A DNA stretch of 64,000 nt from Crocodylus rhombifer (Eukaryota > Chordata > Crocodylia > Crocodylidae), in the NCBI GenBank assembly GCA_038503035.1, contig JAVSML010024017.1, forward strand, positions 28,894-92,893, in the 5' to 3' direction. Below, piece after piece: positions 10,977-22,824 of the stretch. Position numbers and translations under genes: made by a program. Positions within the stretch are counted from its first letter, which is position 1, and every line of letters begins with the position of its first letter. Below the pieces are notes generated by a model that did not search any database, was not told the origin of the DNA, and worked only from the letters and a program-made list of their open reading frames with translations.

Positions 10977-12990
10977 ATTTCATAGATTTCATAGACATCT
11001 ATGGAAGGGAAGGGACCTCGGGAGATCATCGAGTCCAGCCCCCTGCCCAAAGGGCAGCAAGTCAGCTGGGCTCATAGGATCCCAGCAAGATAAGCATCCA
11101 ATTTACTCTTGAAGGTGTTCAATGTAGGTGCTTGAACCACCTCCGCTGGCAGACTGTTCCAGACCTTGGGGGCTTGGACAGTAAAGAAATTCTTCCTTAT
11201 GTGCAGCCTGAAACGGTCTTGCAGGAGTTTGTGACCGTTCGACCTCGTCATCCCTTGGAGCGCTCTGATGAACAAACATTCCCCCAGATCCTGGTGGTCA
11301 CCCCTGATAAACTTATAGGCAGCCACCAGATCACCCCTGAGCCTGCGCTTTTCCAGGCTAAAGAGTCCCATGGCTCTCAGCCTGTCATCGTAAGATCTGT
11401 TTTCCTGACCTCTGATCATGTGTGTGGCTCTCCTCTGGACTCTCTCAAGCTTCTCCACATCCTTTTTGAATTGTGGAGCCCAAAACTGGACGCAGTACTC
11501 CAGCTGCGGCCTCACCAAGGCCGAGTACAAGGGGAGAATGACGTCCCGGGCTTTGCTCGAGAAGCATCTATAGATGCAAGCCAGTGTTTTGGCTGCTTTA
11601 TTAGCCGCAGCATCGCATTGGAGGCTCATGTTCATCTTGTCTCATCAAGTCTCTTTCTTCTGTAGTGCTATCCAACATAGCACTGCCGAGCCTATAAGGA
11701 TGCTGCAGGATTTTCCTCCCAAGGTGGAGAACCTTGCATTTTTCGGTGTTAAACACCATCAGGTTCTCGTCTGCCCATTTGCTGAGCTTGTCCAGGTCAG
11801 CCTGGATCACCCACCTATCTTCTGGCGTGGATGCTTTGCCCTAAAGTTTGGTGTCATTGGCGTACTTGGCCAGTCCACTCCTGACTCCAATGTCCACATC
11901 ATTAATGAAGATGTTGAACAGGATGGGTCCCAGAACAGAGCCTTGAGGGACCGCACTGGTCACAGGGCACCATGAGGAGTGACTACAACCCTCTGGGTCT
12001 GACCACAGAGCCAATTTCCCAGCCAGCAGATCGTGGTGGAGCCAAGGCCACAACTGGGCAGTTTGGCCAAGAGGTGATCATGGGATACCAGATCAAAAGC
12101 TTTTTTGAAGTCAAGACATATGACATCAATCTCTTCTCCCTTGTCCAGGTGATAGGTCACCTAGTCATAGAAGGAAATGAGATTGGTCAAACAAGACCTA
12201 CCCGCAACAAACCCGTGCTGGCTGTCCCTTAGAATGTTAGCCTGGGCCAGTCCATCAAGGATGGCCTCCTTAATAAACTTTTCTAAGATCTTCCCCAGGA
12301 TAGAAGTCAGGCTAATGGGCCTATAGTTAGCCGGATCCACTCTCCTCCCTTTCTTGAAGATCGGCACCACATTGGCCTTCTTCCAGTCTTCGGGCACTAC
12401 ACCAGAGCGCCAGGAGTTTTCAAAGATCTGTGCCAGGGGCTGGGCTATGACGCTCGCGAGCTCCTTGAGTACCCTGGGGTGCAGATTGTCAGGGCCAGCT
12501 GACTTGAAGGTATCCAGCTTCTCAAGGTGTTCCTTAATGAGGTCAGCATTTATGGAGGGTAGGGGATCCCCATCACCCGGATCTCCCTGTCCCATAGCAG
12601 GCATGGGCGTCCCATGGGATTGATGAAAGACTGATGCAAAGTACCCATTTAATAGGTTGGCTTTTTCCTGGGCGTCAGTTGTCAGTTGCCCCATCTGGTT
12701 TAGCAGGGGTCCAGCATTGCCCTTGCTTTTCCTCCGGCTCCCCCCATATCTGAAAAAGGACTTTTTGTTGTCCTTGTTGCTTGAAGCTAGTTGGAGTTCA
12801 GTTGCAGCCTTGGCTTTCCTGGTTTGCTCCCTGCAGGACCGGACCAGTGCAGAATAATCCTCCTTGGAGGTGAATCCCGTCCTCCATCCTTTGTAGGCTT
12901 TCCTTTTTAGCCGCAGGAGGTCCGCTAGGTCCCTGGAGAGCCAGGAGGGCTGCTGTGCCTTCTTGCTGCCTTTCCTCCGTGTTGGAATAG
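10977..12990 (-). mobile_element. CR1 LINE, about 2 kb, antisense, 3'-complete and 5'-truncated
   Basis: Reading on the minus strand from about 12990, the element encodes CR1 ORF2 in frameshifted blocks: PSWLSRDLADLLRLKRKAYK upstream of the polymerase, then [65 protein letters not shown] (motif A), [19 protein letters not shown] (motif B) and YANDTKL, where motif C should be F/YADD. The 3' part encodes ALVRPQLEYCVQFWAPQFKK and WNSLPAEVVQAPTLNTFKSK. It ends with short TCTATGAAA repeats, the usual CR1 tail. The catalytic change and frameshifts make it inactive. It lies opposite to SHQ1 in an intron. Confidence 0.95.
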
Positions 12991-14322
12991 ATTTAGCTTT
13001 ACATTGTTTCTGGTATAAGTGATTGGAAACTAGTCTACACCCATAACAGAATAGAAGTTCAGCATACAGAATCGATCTATACGCATAACAGACCAGAAGT
13101 GCGGCACACGTAGCGTGGTTTAAAAATGGCGGAGCCCAATTTAAGATTTGTTTCTTCCTGACCAAAGGGCAAATGTGTGTGGTGTTCACTGCCTATCTAA
13201 ACTATGCCACTTTCAGAAACCTGTGTAACTTAGATCAGTTCCATGTTGGGCTTTTTTAGCCAGTGTCTGAATCTAAAACGACCGTGACTTTTCCAAGCAA
13301 TGGAAATAGCTGGCAATTCCTGCTTTCTATATCAGTGACAGGAGCTGGGGAATCCAGAAGGTCCAGATGATGTGCAGCCAAGTCACAGATGCCCTTATTC
13401 AAAGAAGCCAGTATAATCTCCTCCAAGTCTTCCTTTGCTTTGTAATTGCACGTCTTACTGCCTACTGACTGCTAATTAACTGCCCAATTTTTACCTGGGT
13501 TTACTGTCTACTATGTCCCGTGGCTTCCTGTCAAAACCTCCTCATAACCCCAAAAAATGAACAGGAAGACTGACAGTTGAATTATATTTTAGAAGTCCTC
13601 GGATAAAAAGGACAGTTGCCCTCTAGAAACAATCTCATCAGACCTCATGGTGGCCTGCAGTGTCAAGAACACAAGTATTGCAAATAAGTGTCAGATCAAA
13701 AATTATCATGAGCAAGAACTGAGGTTGACTTCAGTGGGGACAGGATTTCCACACTGATCTTTCATCTGGTGCTAGGAGGATATCATCTGCCAGTACAACC
13801 AGTGCTGCCTTTAAAACATGTTCATAACTGTAAATGATTCCTCTTCCCCTTCCTCTACTGCTACTTTTTCTCCTTCCTTTCCTATCCTGCAGTGGAGAAA
13901 ATATTCTGTGTTCCTTCTCTTGCCATTGGACCAAGAGTTGCGATTTCTGGTTTCTTTGATGATGACTTCAGAAGTTTTTCTGCACTATCTTTTAGCCTGA
14001 TCTTGCATTAATTTCTGTATTGGAGACGTCAAAAATCAGAGATCACTTTCAGTGAGTTTCTAATATGTGCAAGATTCTAGCTACATGGAGTACGTTGCAG
14101 AATTGGGACCTGCCACTAGGAGTATACAGAAGTTGAATAAAATATTGATAATAATGGAAGTAAAAATGATTTAGACTTTTTCTCTAGAAGGTACATAATT
14201 TTAAATCTTTGATTAATTTTATGTGTGCTTTTATGGGCTGGTGGAAGGAAGTCATGGTGTCACTTGTTAAAAATGAACATTTCAGTTTTAATTTTTGTAA
14301 TTGTTCTTTTTGCTTCTTGCAG
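12991..14322. other. SHQ1 intron up to the exon acceptor
   Basis: At 13032-13064 and 13076-13108 a 33-bp unit (starting TCTACACCCATAACAGA and TCTATACGCATAACAGA) is repeated with divergence. The rest is unclassified. A pyrimidine-rich tract at 14290-14320 serves the acceptor at 14322. Confidence 0.5.
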
Positions 14323-14477
14323 TTGTCTTTTCAGAAGAAGAGAGAGAGCAGCTGAGAAAATTCACAAATAAATCTTACCTGCTAGATAAAAGAACCTGTC
14401 ATCAAGTGTATCTCAGCTTAGTTGATATCCTTCTGGCATATTGCTGTGAAGTCCGTGTTACTGGAGGAGAAAAGAAT
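14323..14477 (+). CDS. SHQ1: SHQ1 internal exon, start of the helical SHQ1-specific domain as seen here
   Basis: This exon encodes 51 full codons that I recognise as vertebrate SHQ1, including the stretches [19 protein letters not shown] and [13 protein letters not shown]1 is the chaperone that holds free dyskerin (NAP57/Cbf5) before H/ACA ribonucleoprotein assembly; its C-terminal helical domain occupies the RNA-binding face of dyskerin. The exon follows a pyrimidine-rich tract and AG at 14321-14322, and its first two bases (TT) complete a codon from an upstream exon outside the window. It ends in phase 0 at a strong donor, GTAAGT, at 14478. The frame stays open into the intron only as far as a stop after FLMKLLQ, which is retained-intron read-through. 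The residues DKRTC and YCCEV show normal species-level substitutions. No N-terminal CS-domain exon is visible upstream. The family and splice-site calls are firm; the exon number is not assigned. Confidence 0.93.
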
Positions 14478-14950
14478 GTAAGTACTTTTTTTTTAATGAA
14501 ACTTTTGCAGTAGCTTAGCTATAAGAGATTGTGCTTTTCCCTGGGAGGCATGGCTTTTAAAGTGAACTTTGTTCCCAGCATTATAAAGGTTGGTGGGTAA
14601 ATTAAAGTGAAGGACTGGAACTTTTTTTTCCTCCAAGTTAGCCTGTGGGGTGGCAACTGGTACTGTTCTAAAAAGATTTTTATACTGGTGCTATAGCTCA
14701 TCATTTTAGCTGTGGGAAGAGGAAGCAAATGGGAGTGCAGGAGATACAAAATGCCTCAGATTATTTCCTGGGTTGCTGCTATGATTTGATTATCTATGTA
14801 GTGTTTTTTTTATACTGGTTTTAATTTTTTGTGTGTGTTTTGTGTGGATTTGTTTATAATAGAAATGTATGTTGTAACAGGGACACTTTGTGTAGATACA
14901 TAGTGACTAAGTAGGAAAAGCATGATGGGCTGGAGAACAAAGTTCTAGTG

Positions 14951-15170
14951 TGTCGTTGGCAGTCTTTTTGGACAGAGTGCCAGAAACACAAAACCTCCAC
15001 TTCAAAAACATGTCAGGGGCAGACAGCCGGGGAGCCACAAGGAGCCCAATCCTTGTTGTGGCAACGCAGTCTTGGCCCCTTCCCCATCATCCGCCCCAAG
15101 GCATGCGTGCCAAACAAAATTCCTGTGTGTGCCATGCTCTGGCACGTGCGCCAGGGGTTGCCTACCCCTG
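14951..15170. mobile_element. hAT non-autonomous element with 8-bp target duplication
   Basis: The right end is CCAGGGGTTGCCTACCCCTG and the left end is a decayed TGTCGTTGGCAGTCTTTTTG, together the CAGGGGTnGGCAACC-type termini of hAT MITEs. The element is flanked by TTCTAGTG on the left (14943-14950) and TTCTGGTG on the right (15171-15178), an 8-bp duplication with one mismatch. The interior is similar to the element at 41175-41392 (GCATGCGTGCCAAACAAAAT here). Open frames across it are not genes. Confidence 0.8.
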
Positions 15171-15690
15171 TTCTGGTGTTCTGTAGCAGCTGCCACTTCG
15201 GCTTGAATCTGTCGCGGAGGGAATTTCAGAGCTCTGAAACTGTATCTGCTTCAGTTTTAAATAAAATCCTTTTGAACATGGGTCATGGGCATTGGAAAAT
15301 GGTTAGGGAAACATTTTGTGAATAATAGCAAAAGCATTAGAAACTGCCACATAAAACAGCCCAAGTCTCTTACCCGTAGTTCAGTACAAACAGGTGGGCA
15401 GGAGGAAAGTTAAGGCTTCTTTTAGTCTCTGATATTGTGGTGCCTGTCTATTCACCTGTGTAAAAGTAGCCATAAACCTATCTGCTCTGACTTGCCTTGT
15501 GTTTCCTAGAGTTCACTTTGTACTGTGGGAAAACTAGAAAACCAGAGCCTAGCCTGCTCAAGCTATATTTTAGTGGAGTCCACTTTCCCCAAGAATGCCT
15601 TGATCTCTTTGCCAAGGTCTGTGTGCAGAGTGTCTGAGTACTCTACTTTGTCCAGCAAAGTCCTTGGCTGTGCTACTTTCTGAGGACTGT

Positions 15691-15724
15691 TTCTTCTCTT
15701 TCTTTCTTTCTTTTTTTTTTTTTT
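15691..15724. repeat. Polypyrimidine (CTTT)n/T tract
   Basis: TTCTTCTCTTTCTTTCTTTC running into about 14 T. A simple repeat inside the SHQ1 intron. Confidence 0.9.
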
Positions 15725-15889
15725 GCCATCTGACTGCAACAGAACCATCCTTCTGGGTTGGGGCAAGTGTTGAGGGATAGAAGTGAGAATTGTGGGTAGA
15801 ACTTTTCAGGTCTGCTCCATTCAAGTGGTGGTTGTGCTTATACCAACACTGCTGCTATATCACCTCTTGTTTTCATTGTTCTCAACAAA

Positions 15890-16095
15890 CATGGATTAAT
15901 TCATCCCCATAACAGCCATGCAGGATAGATGAGTAAATGCTGTTATGTTAATTTTTAAAATATGGGAACAGAGATACTCAGCAGCTACATGGCTTGCCCA
16001 AGGCCACAAATCAGATGTTTGTCAGAGTCAGGATTATGGTTCAGGCTTTCTGGCTTATAGCCATTCTCAACCCACTAAACCATTCTACCTTGCAA
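15890..16095 (-). mobile_element. MIR-type SINE, antisense
   Basis: In reverse orientation it shows the MIR layout: the CCCCATAACAGCCATG and ATATGGGAACAGAGA segments of the 3' part, then CATGGCTTGCCCAAGGCCAC, the core motif GTGACCTTGGGCAAG in complement, and a decayed head ending at about 16095. Confidence 0.75.
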
Positions 16096-16581
16096 ATCCC
16101 ATGAGCCTGCCAGATTTAAAAAATAACTACAGTGTGCATGTACTGCTGCCTTTAGGATTCCCCACATCTGGATGCCAAAATCCTTGAGCAGTTTTCAGGA
16201 ACCCAGGCATTTTAATTTGGGCTGTATTGTTGCATTGGGAAGACAGATTCAAGCTGCAGTTAGTTCCTTGGAGAAAGTGTGCACGGGAGAGACAGAATCC
16301 TACTAAAACGCAGTTGCATGTTAAAGACTTTTTAGGCACAGGCTAAACGTTCCAAATAGGGAACAATACTTGAATAATTTAACAGGATATTGCGTTTAAA
16401 TCTGTCCTGTGGCATTTCAGTACCATAATGAGATTCATGTTTCACGTTCATAAAGGTTCCTAAACTTTGCAGATTTAAACTGTCTTCCACAAAGTTTTGG
16501 TTGGCAATTTGGACAGTTGGATTAAATAACATTTATGTCGTCACCCCTGCCGCCTCCCCTCTCCCTGCCTTTCCCCATCAG

Positions 16582-16635
16582 GTTGAATCACCTTGGAGTA
16601 TCAGAAAACTAAGTGCAACATTGTGCTGGCTTGAG
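16582..16635 (+). CDS. SHQ1: SHQ1 internal 54-bp exon
   Basis: A very short exon of exactly 18 codons, reading VESPWSIRKLSATLCWLE. It continues the SHQ1-specific domain directly after the GEKN that ends the previous exon. The acceptor AG is at 16580-16581 after a C/T-rich tract, and the donor GTAAGG starts at 16636. Both borders are phase 0, so skipping it would remove 18 residues without shifting the frame. It was identified by matching family sequence and phase, because it is too short to stand out as an open reading frame. The intron before it is about 2.1 kb and the one after about 3.05 kb. The tryptophans in SPWSI and LCWLE are typical of SHQ1 at this point. A chance match is unlikely given both splice sites and the order with its neighbours. 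Confidence 0.9.
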
Positions 16636-16811
16636 GTAAGGGAATTTTCAGGTTCTATGTTGATATTGTTCCTGTAACTCATGCTTTGCTCATTCATTTA
16701 CTGTAGATGCATTCTCTGTATTTTCTTTTGCATATGTGCCATTTTAAATTAATTCTGAAAGAAGTTAAACATGTTGTGTAACTACTTATTATAACTTCCA
16801 AAACTGAGTAC

Positions 16812-16878
16812 AGTACAAGGTTATTTATTTAAGACTGGTTATTTATTTAGTACAAGGTTATTTATTTATTTTTTTAGG
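16812..16878. repeat. 37-bp tandem duplication with TTTA repeats
   Basis: Two copies in register, the second starting at 16849, of AGTACAAGGTTATTTATTT followed by spacer; the end runs into (TTTA)n and T7. Confidence 0.8.
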
Positions 16879-17939
16879 AAGTGCATCATATAATTCCAGG
16901 CTAGTGTTTGGGGGATTTTTAGATTGCACAGGTATCTGGTAAAGTGTTAACCACCAGGAAGCAAAGTGTAATATCCACAAGATGAAACGCTCTAGTGTAC
17001 AAGAGCAACAGGAGTCTAGAGAAAGTGAATGAAATTTCTTGGCCACCTGGCTCTATGGGATCATGAGTAAACCAGCATAAGATGAGATGCTGTCTCTTGC
17101 TCTCATGAACTAGACAGTCACTCTGAAGAGCATTAGCTATATCATTCTTCCCCCAGGAAGCCATGCTTTCTTTGAACAAATACACTTTGTCTGGTTGGAT
17201 GTGGCTTCTGCATATATCAATCAGGTTATTATAATGAAGCTATGGTAAGAATGAACTTGGATTTTGCTTCCTGTTATGAAAAAAGAGAAATGAAAAAAAG
17301 AGTAGTTCTTTTCCCATCTTTATACTGTGATATGCTGATGTTTTAGCAAAATGCCTATTGTGGGCAGCTATATGCATATCATTAGAAAATGATCGTTAAG
17401 ATTCCAGCTGTTTGAACAAAAGCTTGAGACAATATTTTTTATTTTACTGACAAAATGTAGTGCTGGATGTTAAGACAGCAGCTGTCGATCATAACCTTTC
17501 AAATGTGTCTTAACATTAGCTTTAAAACTGGCAAGAGGTTTTATCTTCCAGGGCAATTAATTTTAGAAAGAATTATTCTAATGATCTTTTCCATGCTGAT
17601 CTTCACATGCATTGTACTCCCTTTTTAAAGGGGTGCTGAATATATATTGCTTTGAAATTGTTCTGTAGCTAAATTTTATTATTTAGAATGGCTCTGTTTC
17701 TGTCAAGGAAATCCAAGTCGGGGAGAATGGCAGGGGGTGGAACAAATAGCACAGTATTTTCTGTGTGCAAATCCTAGTATCATGCAAACTTGCTTTGGTG
17801 ACTGGAAATCCCTTTTTTAAATGAATAACTGAATTAAACAATAAAGATGAAAAATTGTGAATGAAATGAAAGGTATTTCTCAGCTAGAAAATTCTCTCAT
17901 CCTGAAGACGCTCTGAGAGAACATGAATTTTGTAGGTTC

Positions 17940-18065
17940 TCTAGTTCAGGGCCACCTTCCCTATTGTGTATGCATAAGGTGCTTAGCATAAATGGGGTCC
18001 AACTTAACTGTGGCCTTTAGGCCTTACTGTCATGTTCTTCTGTAATAAAATAATAATTTGTGCTA
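17940..18065 (+). mobile_element. MIR-like SINE 3' fragment
   Basis: Contains AAGGTGCTTAGCATAAATGG and GGTCC, then AATAAAATAATAA. These correspond to the common sauropsid MIR-like tail (GCCTAGCACAATGGGGTCC...AATAATAA). Confidence 0.5.
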
Positions 18066-19689
18066 GGGCTTGGGGGTCCTTGTAGCCCTTTTAGCAGATC
18101 GTCATGCCAGTTAGCTGGACCTTGGCTTCTGAGCTTTTTCTCCAGGTTTCCTAGTGCACGAGCTTCTTTTTTTGGCTCCCTCTTTGTAGCGTAGCTGCAA
18201 ATTGGGTTCTAGCTCCCTGTCCTCTGCTGTTTGGCTTCAAGGAATAGGGCAGACAGCATGCATGGTCATCTAATTTCCCTGCTTGAGGGAAGACAGGAAT
18301 CCAGAAGCAACTGCAGCCTGGTAGCGGGCTGTAGGTTCTTGGCTGTAGCAGAGCAGCCAGATTCACGAAAAAGATTGAATTTCATGAGAGCTTAGAAAAA
18401 AATTTCACATTCTGTAATTGCAGAATTGCTGAGTCCACAAGACCCTGACTGATCAGCATGGAGTAGTTTCATTCGAGTTACTGTTGTTGAGTTGTCTGCA
18501 AGTCTAAGTGGTTGTCACAGCTACCCTTCATGTTTAAGTTGCAACTGTGGGTATTTTTTTCATTTTTTTTAGAATAGGGTTGGGGTGCTGCTGCAGCAAT
18601 GGAAAAGCACTTTGTGGCCAAAAGCTGGTCCACTGTCTCTCCAAACTATACAGGTGGCAGGCATTGTTGGCTTAGTCCTGGGTTTTCAGGGTTGGACTCT
18701 ATTTTATGCATTTTTTTTTAAATATCAAGAAGCCGATTGCAGAATTAGTCACAAATGGTAAAGTTAAAAATGCAGTGATGGCCTCAGCTCTTGTCTTCCA
18801 ACCCCTTCATCCCTGCCCAGTACTTTACCTGGGCTGCCTCAGATATAGTTTAAATTGGCTGCCATTTTGCTCTGTATGATGCTCACACCTTATTACTGAA
18901 TAAATATCAATATGTAAATGATTAAAATGCTTATCAGTAACCTCTAAAATGAAAAATAAGTTTCAGCATTCATATAACACCAAAAATACTGTGTTGTCAG
19001 CATCATGTTTTTTATTAATTTTAATAAATTGTGAATTCAAGATGAAACAGGTTTTCTTTTTTTAAAATTAATAAACGGAATGCTTTATCTTTGAAAGGTA
19101 GAAGACAGAAAGGAAATCAGTCTTGAGAGTCTTTAATAATTCTCTAATGCCTCTGGCCTAAGTAAATTAGAGGTCTTCCTCGCTCATAAAGGAGGACAAT
19201 GAGCTGCCTTCCCAAGGGAGATATATTTATGCCTATCTGCAGTATCCATAACTTTCTTGAAAGGCAGAGTCGTATATCATTTTTAAGATCTTACAAGTGC
19301 ATGTGTATTCTGTTCAAATCACATGTTTTTAATTTTTATTTATTCTTAAAACGCTTTTTATAGGTTTGCTTTAATATATGTAATATTAAGGGGAAGATGT
19401 AAAACTTAATCTAAAAAATGGCAAAAACGCGAGTTAAATATTTTATTGAAATATTCACTAAATTCATTTTTATTCAAAACTACTAAAATGGATCATCTTT
19501 TTATAACCCTGCCATGCAATTTGAAAGTACAAGGTCTTGTTGCTGTTTAAAATTAACCTGGTGTTTTCCATCTCTGTTAAAAGTACGGGCCTTTTGCGTA
19601 TGTAGCTATGACTTCTTTTAAAAAGCTTTTCAAAATGCAGCTGTGTTCATTTCTGTTCAGTTAAATTAAACAATTTCATTGGCGTGCAG

Positions 19690-19813
19690 ACTTTCAGTAG
19701 TATTCCTGACGTTCTGGTATCCTTTGGAAGAAGAGTTTTATGTTACCCGCTCTACAGACATTTCAGATTGGTGACGCGTGCATTCAGTGACACAGCCATG
19801 GTACTGCAGTTAG
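19690..19813 (+). CDS. SHQ1: SHQ1 internal exon with the SFGRRVLCYPLYRHF core
   Basis: The exon encodes 41 codons plus one base. It includes SFGRRVLCYPLYRHF, one of the most conserved stretches of SHQ1, within the helical domain that contacts dyskerin. It starts in phase 0 after AG at 19688-19689 and ends with a single G (phase 1) before the donor GTGAGA at 19814. The C-terminal part, LVTRAFSDTAMVLQL, corresponds to the family segment preceding a conserved glycine whose codon is split by the next intron. That next exon was not found in the following 12.6 kb, although the last coding exon is present. The reading frame also runs on into the intron to a stop, which has no family match. Identification as SHQ1 is secure. 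Confidence 0.93.
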
Positions 19814-21424
19814 GTGAGACGCTTCAATATTTTTTAATAATTTGTATTAATTCGCATGTTGCGCTTATGCTGCATAGTTGTGACTGTGTTGCGTGCTTCT
19901 GTGTATGTTTTGAGCAAGAAGGATTTCCTTTCACTGGGATATGATGATGAAACTACTGTCATATGAAGTAATATGACAGATTTTGTCCTGTTTTAAAGCA
20001 ACGAAAACGTACTTTTATTTCTGTGAAAATTAAATGACAGCTTATGTTCAAAGCATTAGATGGGCCATGATAGGCCCACCTTAGGACTGTCTTCATGGGG
20101 GCATCAATTGCCTGATCCAAAGCCTGCTGAAAAACATGGCAAATGAGATTCCTGTGGGTTGCAAATCAGGCTCTAATTAAGGGCAGTTTTGAAAACGTTC
20201 CCTAAGTTTGGCTTTGGAGATCATTCTGTTCAGCAATATCCTATTGATCATGATTTAAAGTTCCTGCTGGAGTGCATGCATGTTTGCTATATGGTCTGAG
20301 TTATCTCGGCAGTCATTTTTGTACAGTCATGGCAAGAGGTACTGGATGATGACTAAATTTGTTAAACAGGTTAATGGGGAGCTCTTATGCCCATAGTTGA
20401 ATAAGTACTAACTTAGTTTTATCAGTGACCAGTTATGGCTTCATGCTGTGGAAAGCTTCAAATAATGTGGTATATGTCAAAAAATGTTATTGTAGAAAGA
20501 ATGGAAACCTTCACTTTTTCCATGTCATTATAATGCTCTGTCTTTGCTTTTGCATAGGCAAAATCGAGTCATTGCAAGTAATAAACAAATATTGCTCTGT
20601 AAACTGAATGTATATAATAGAGGGATCCTATACCGACATACGTTGTTTCTTTTAAACTGAGGAATAAAAACCCGACTGAACTAGGTACTTGTAGCCTTGC
20701 TCTGTTTCACAGTGCAGGAATAGGGCTGTCGTCTTTTTAATGGCTGTCAGTAAATCTTACAGCACCATTCTTATTATGAATCCTCTTTCTACTCCAGTTT
20801 TTCCCATAACCATGTAGATTTTCAAAACTGCTTTCATTTTCAGAACTGCTTTGCTTCAGGTGTACAGTGATACACACCCATGATTATACTTTGCATTGTG
20901 CAAGTTACTTAAAACCCTGCTATGGTCCACATTACAGGGGGGTTTTTCCCTTGGAGAAGTAACAGTTATTAACGGATTACTTTTCATTGCATGTATGGGA
21001 ACTGCAGCTGCAAATTATGTACAGTTCTGTCTAGAATTCACTATATTTAAACCTGGGCTAGTGCCAAAAAAGTACTGCTAGTCCGAGGTTATTATTCACT
21101 GGATAAGGGTCAGACAGTGAACTTCAAAGGGGAAAGTACTGAACATCCTTTCCATTTAACTCCATTGAGTGCCGTCAGGAGAGGCATCAAGTTCAGGTAA
21201 AGCGACGGCATTCATGTTTCAAGGCCCAGTAACTGACAACCTGTCCAAGTCCACAGTTGTTCTGGTGGGACAAGTTGTGGCTGTTTTAAAGAATTAATAC
21301 TTTTCACTTGCTTCCAGTGCTGGACCAGGGGTCCACAGAAAGAAGAAGAAACATCTTCTGTGCAGTGAAAATGTGGTTCTACTATTTTTGTATTTCCTGA
21401 AATAGGAATGAGAGGACTGTTGTT
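19814..21424. other. Start of the large SHQ1 intron, unclassified
   Basis: No repeat or exon recognised. Short open frames at 20425-20607 and 20896-21081 do not match the missing SHQ1 exon. Confidence 0.5.
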
Positions 21425-21535
21425 GTTATGTCACAAGGGGCCAACCAAGAACAGGGTCTAATTGTGCTAGGCACTGTACGAAGTAACTAGTAGTAACTGT
21501 AAAAGTACAGTCTAAACGGACAAGACAGACAAAGT
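21425..21535 (-). mobile_element. MIR-like SINE 3' part, antisense
   Basis: Contains GGGTCTAATTGTGCTAGGCA and CTGTAC, then ACAGTCTAAACGGACAAGAC. In reverse complement these are the GTTTAGACTGTA and GTGCCTAGCACAAT motifs of the sauropsid MIR-like tail. Confidence 0.65.
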
Positions 21536-22824
21536 ATAAGGGAAGCAGATATTATCATGTAAGCAAAGTGGATAATGCGATGGCTTGTGAACTTCACACA
21601 TCTAGTACGTGCTATTAAATGTTTTTAGGTAAGGTTTAGAAAAGGTTTTGGTAAACTGGTAGGCAGGAAAGAGCCCATAAGACTATAGCGAGGAGAGGAG
21701 GGCTGGTGGAGGAGTAAAGCTGAAGACATTGTGACAGTGGCAGCAAACAGCCACCCAGAGTAGCAGCGAAAACATCCTGTCAAAGCTATAGGAAATGTAT
21801 TGATAACAAAATTATCAGAGCCCTGCAATTCCTGCTTAAACTGTAGGCTTTGGTCTCTGGCAGAATCCTACATATTGGATTGCCAATAGCTGTAGCTAAG
21901 TAATCCATAGCCAATAGCTATAAGTAAGTAATCCATATTACATTTCCAGTTAATAAAAATGATCATACCACATCTCAAAATAACATTTGTACAAAATAAT
22001 GTGTTGTTATTGTAAATGACAATAACAGTGCAAAAATAACCCCAATTTTATGCCTTGAATGTATTTGTATGCCAGCAGATAGAATGGATGGCTGCATACA
22101 TTTAAAATATCAATAAAGTTGTCTTCCCTATATGAGCCATTTCACAGCAGTGTATGCCTTGTACTTTTAGAAGTGAACTAAAAGGATTAGGTTCCTTCTG
22201 CAAATTTCTTCGTGAATAGATCTATAATATGTTTAGGCCAATAACCGTTCCTTCATGATGTGGTACTTGATGCACGCTATCAACCAAAGAGTATAGATTT
22301 GAGTGCTGAACCTCTAATAAACAACATTTCCCTAAATAGTGTTTAATTTGTACAGGGTAGTTTAGTGGGTTTAGGGTATCTAATGGTAAAAGGAATGTAG
22401 GGAAAAGGTACAACTTTGGGGATAAGGTTGGAAAGTGTTACACACAATGCTACAAAGCGTTTAGTGTTATTTGTATGACTTTATTTATTAAATAATAATA
22501 TCAGTTGTTTGTATACCTTGTACCATCCCTCATCATGTTCTTCCATCAACTATCTCCACTTGGCATGTATAATCACAGCACCAGGTTCTCTGTTAGTACT
22601 TTGAAGTCACTTGGTACATTGGCAAGGAAAGTGGATCTTTAATTGTAAACTCCTTTGAGTAGCAACTGTGTTTGTGTAAAACATGTTCTGCATGTCTCCA
22701 ATATTGCAGAAATCATGTGTGGTATTATGAAAATAGTAAAAATAATAGATAAGTATTCATTGAGAACCAACTAAATTCAGTTTCCTGTAGGTCACTGAAG
22801 AGTAACAACCTTGTCTTTCTAAAC
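21536..22824. other. SHQ1 intron with a 28-bp tandem duplication
   Basis: Positions 21883-21910 and 21911-21938 are adjacent copies starting CCAATAGCT and ending AAGTAATCCATA. The remainder is AT-rich and unclassified. Confidence 0.55.

Larger units (their letters stand above)
16636..19689. other. SHQ1 intron between the 54-bp and the SFGRRV exons
   Basis: Mostly AT-rich. It contains a 37-bp tandem duplication at 16812-16878, each copy starting AGTACAAGGTTATTTATTT, and a MIR-like 3' fragment at 17940-18065 (GGTGCTTAGCATAAATGGGG). No SHQ1 exon is hidden here, because the flanking exons join in phase 0. Confidence 0.6.

Noticed and set aside
11132..11975. Plus-strand frames of 177 and 133 codons
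   Set aside because: They are the antisense of the minus-strand CR1 reverse transcriptase gene.
20896..21081. Candidate for the missing SHQ1 exon after AG at 20935
   Set aside because: The translated residues do not resemble SHQ1 and the phases do not fit.
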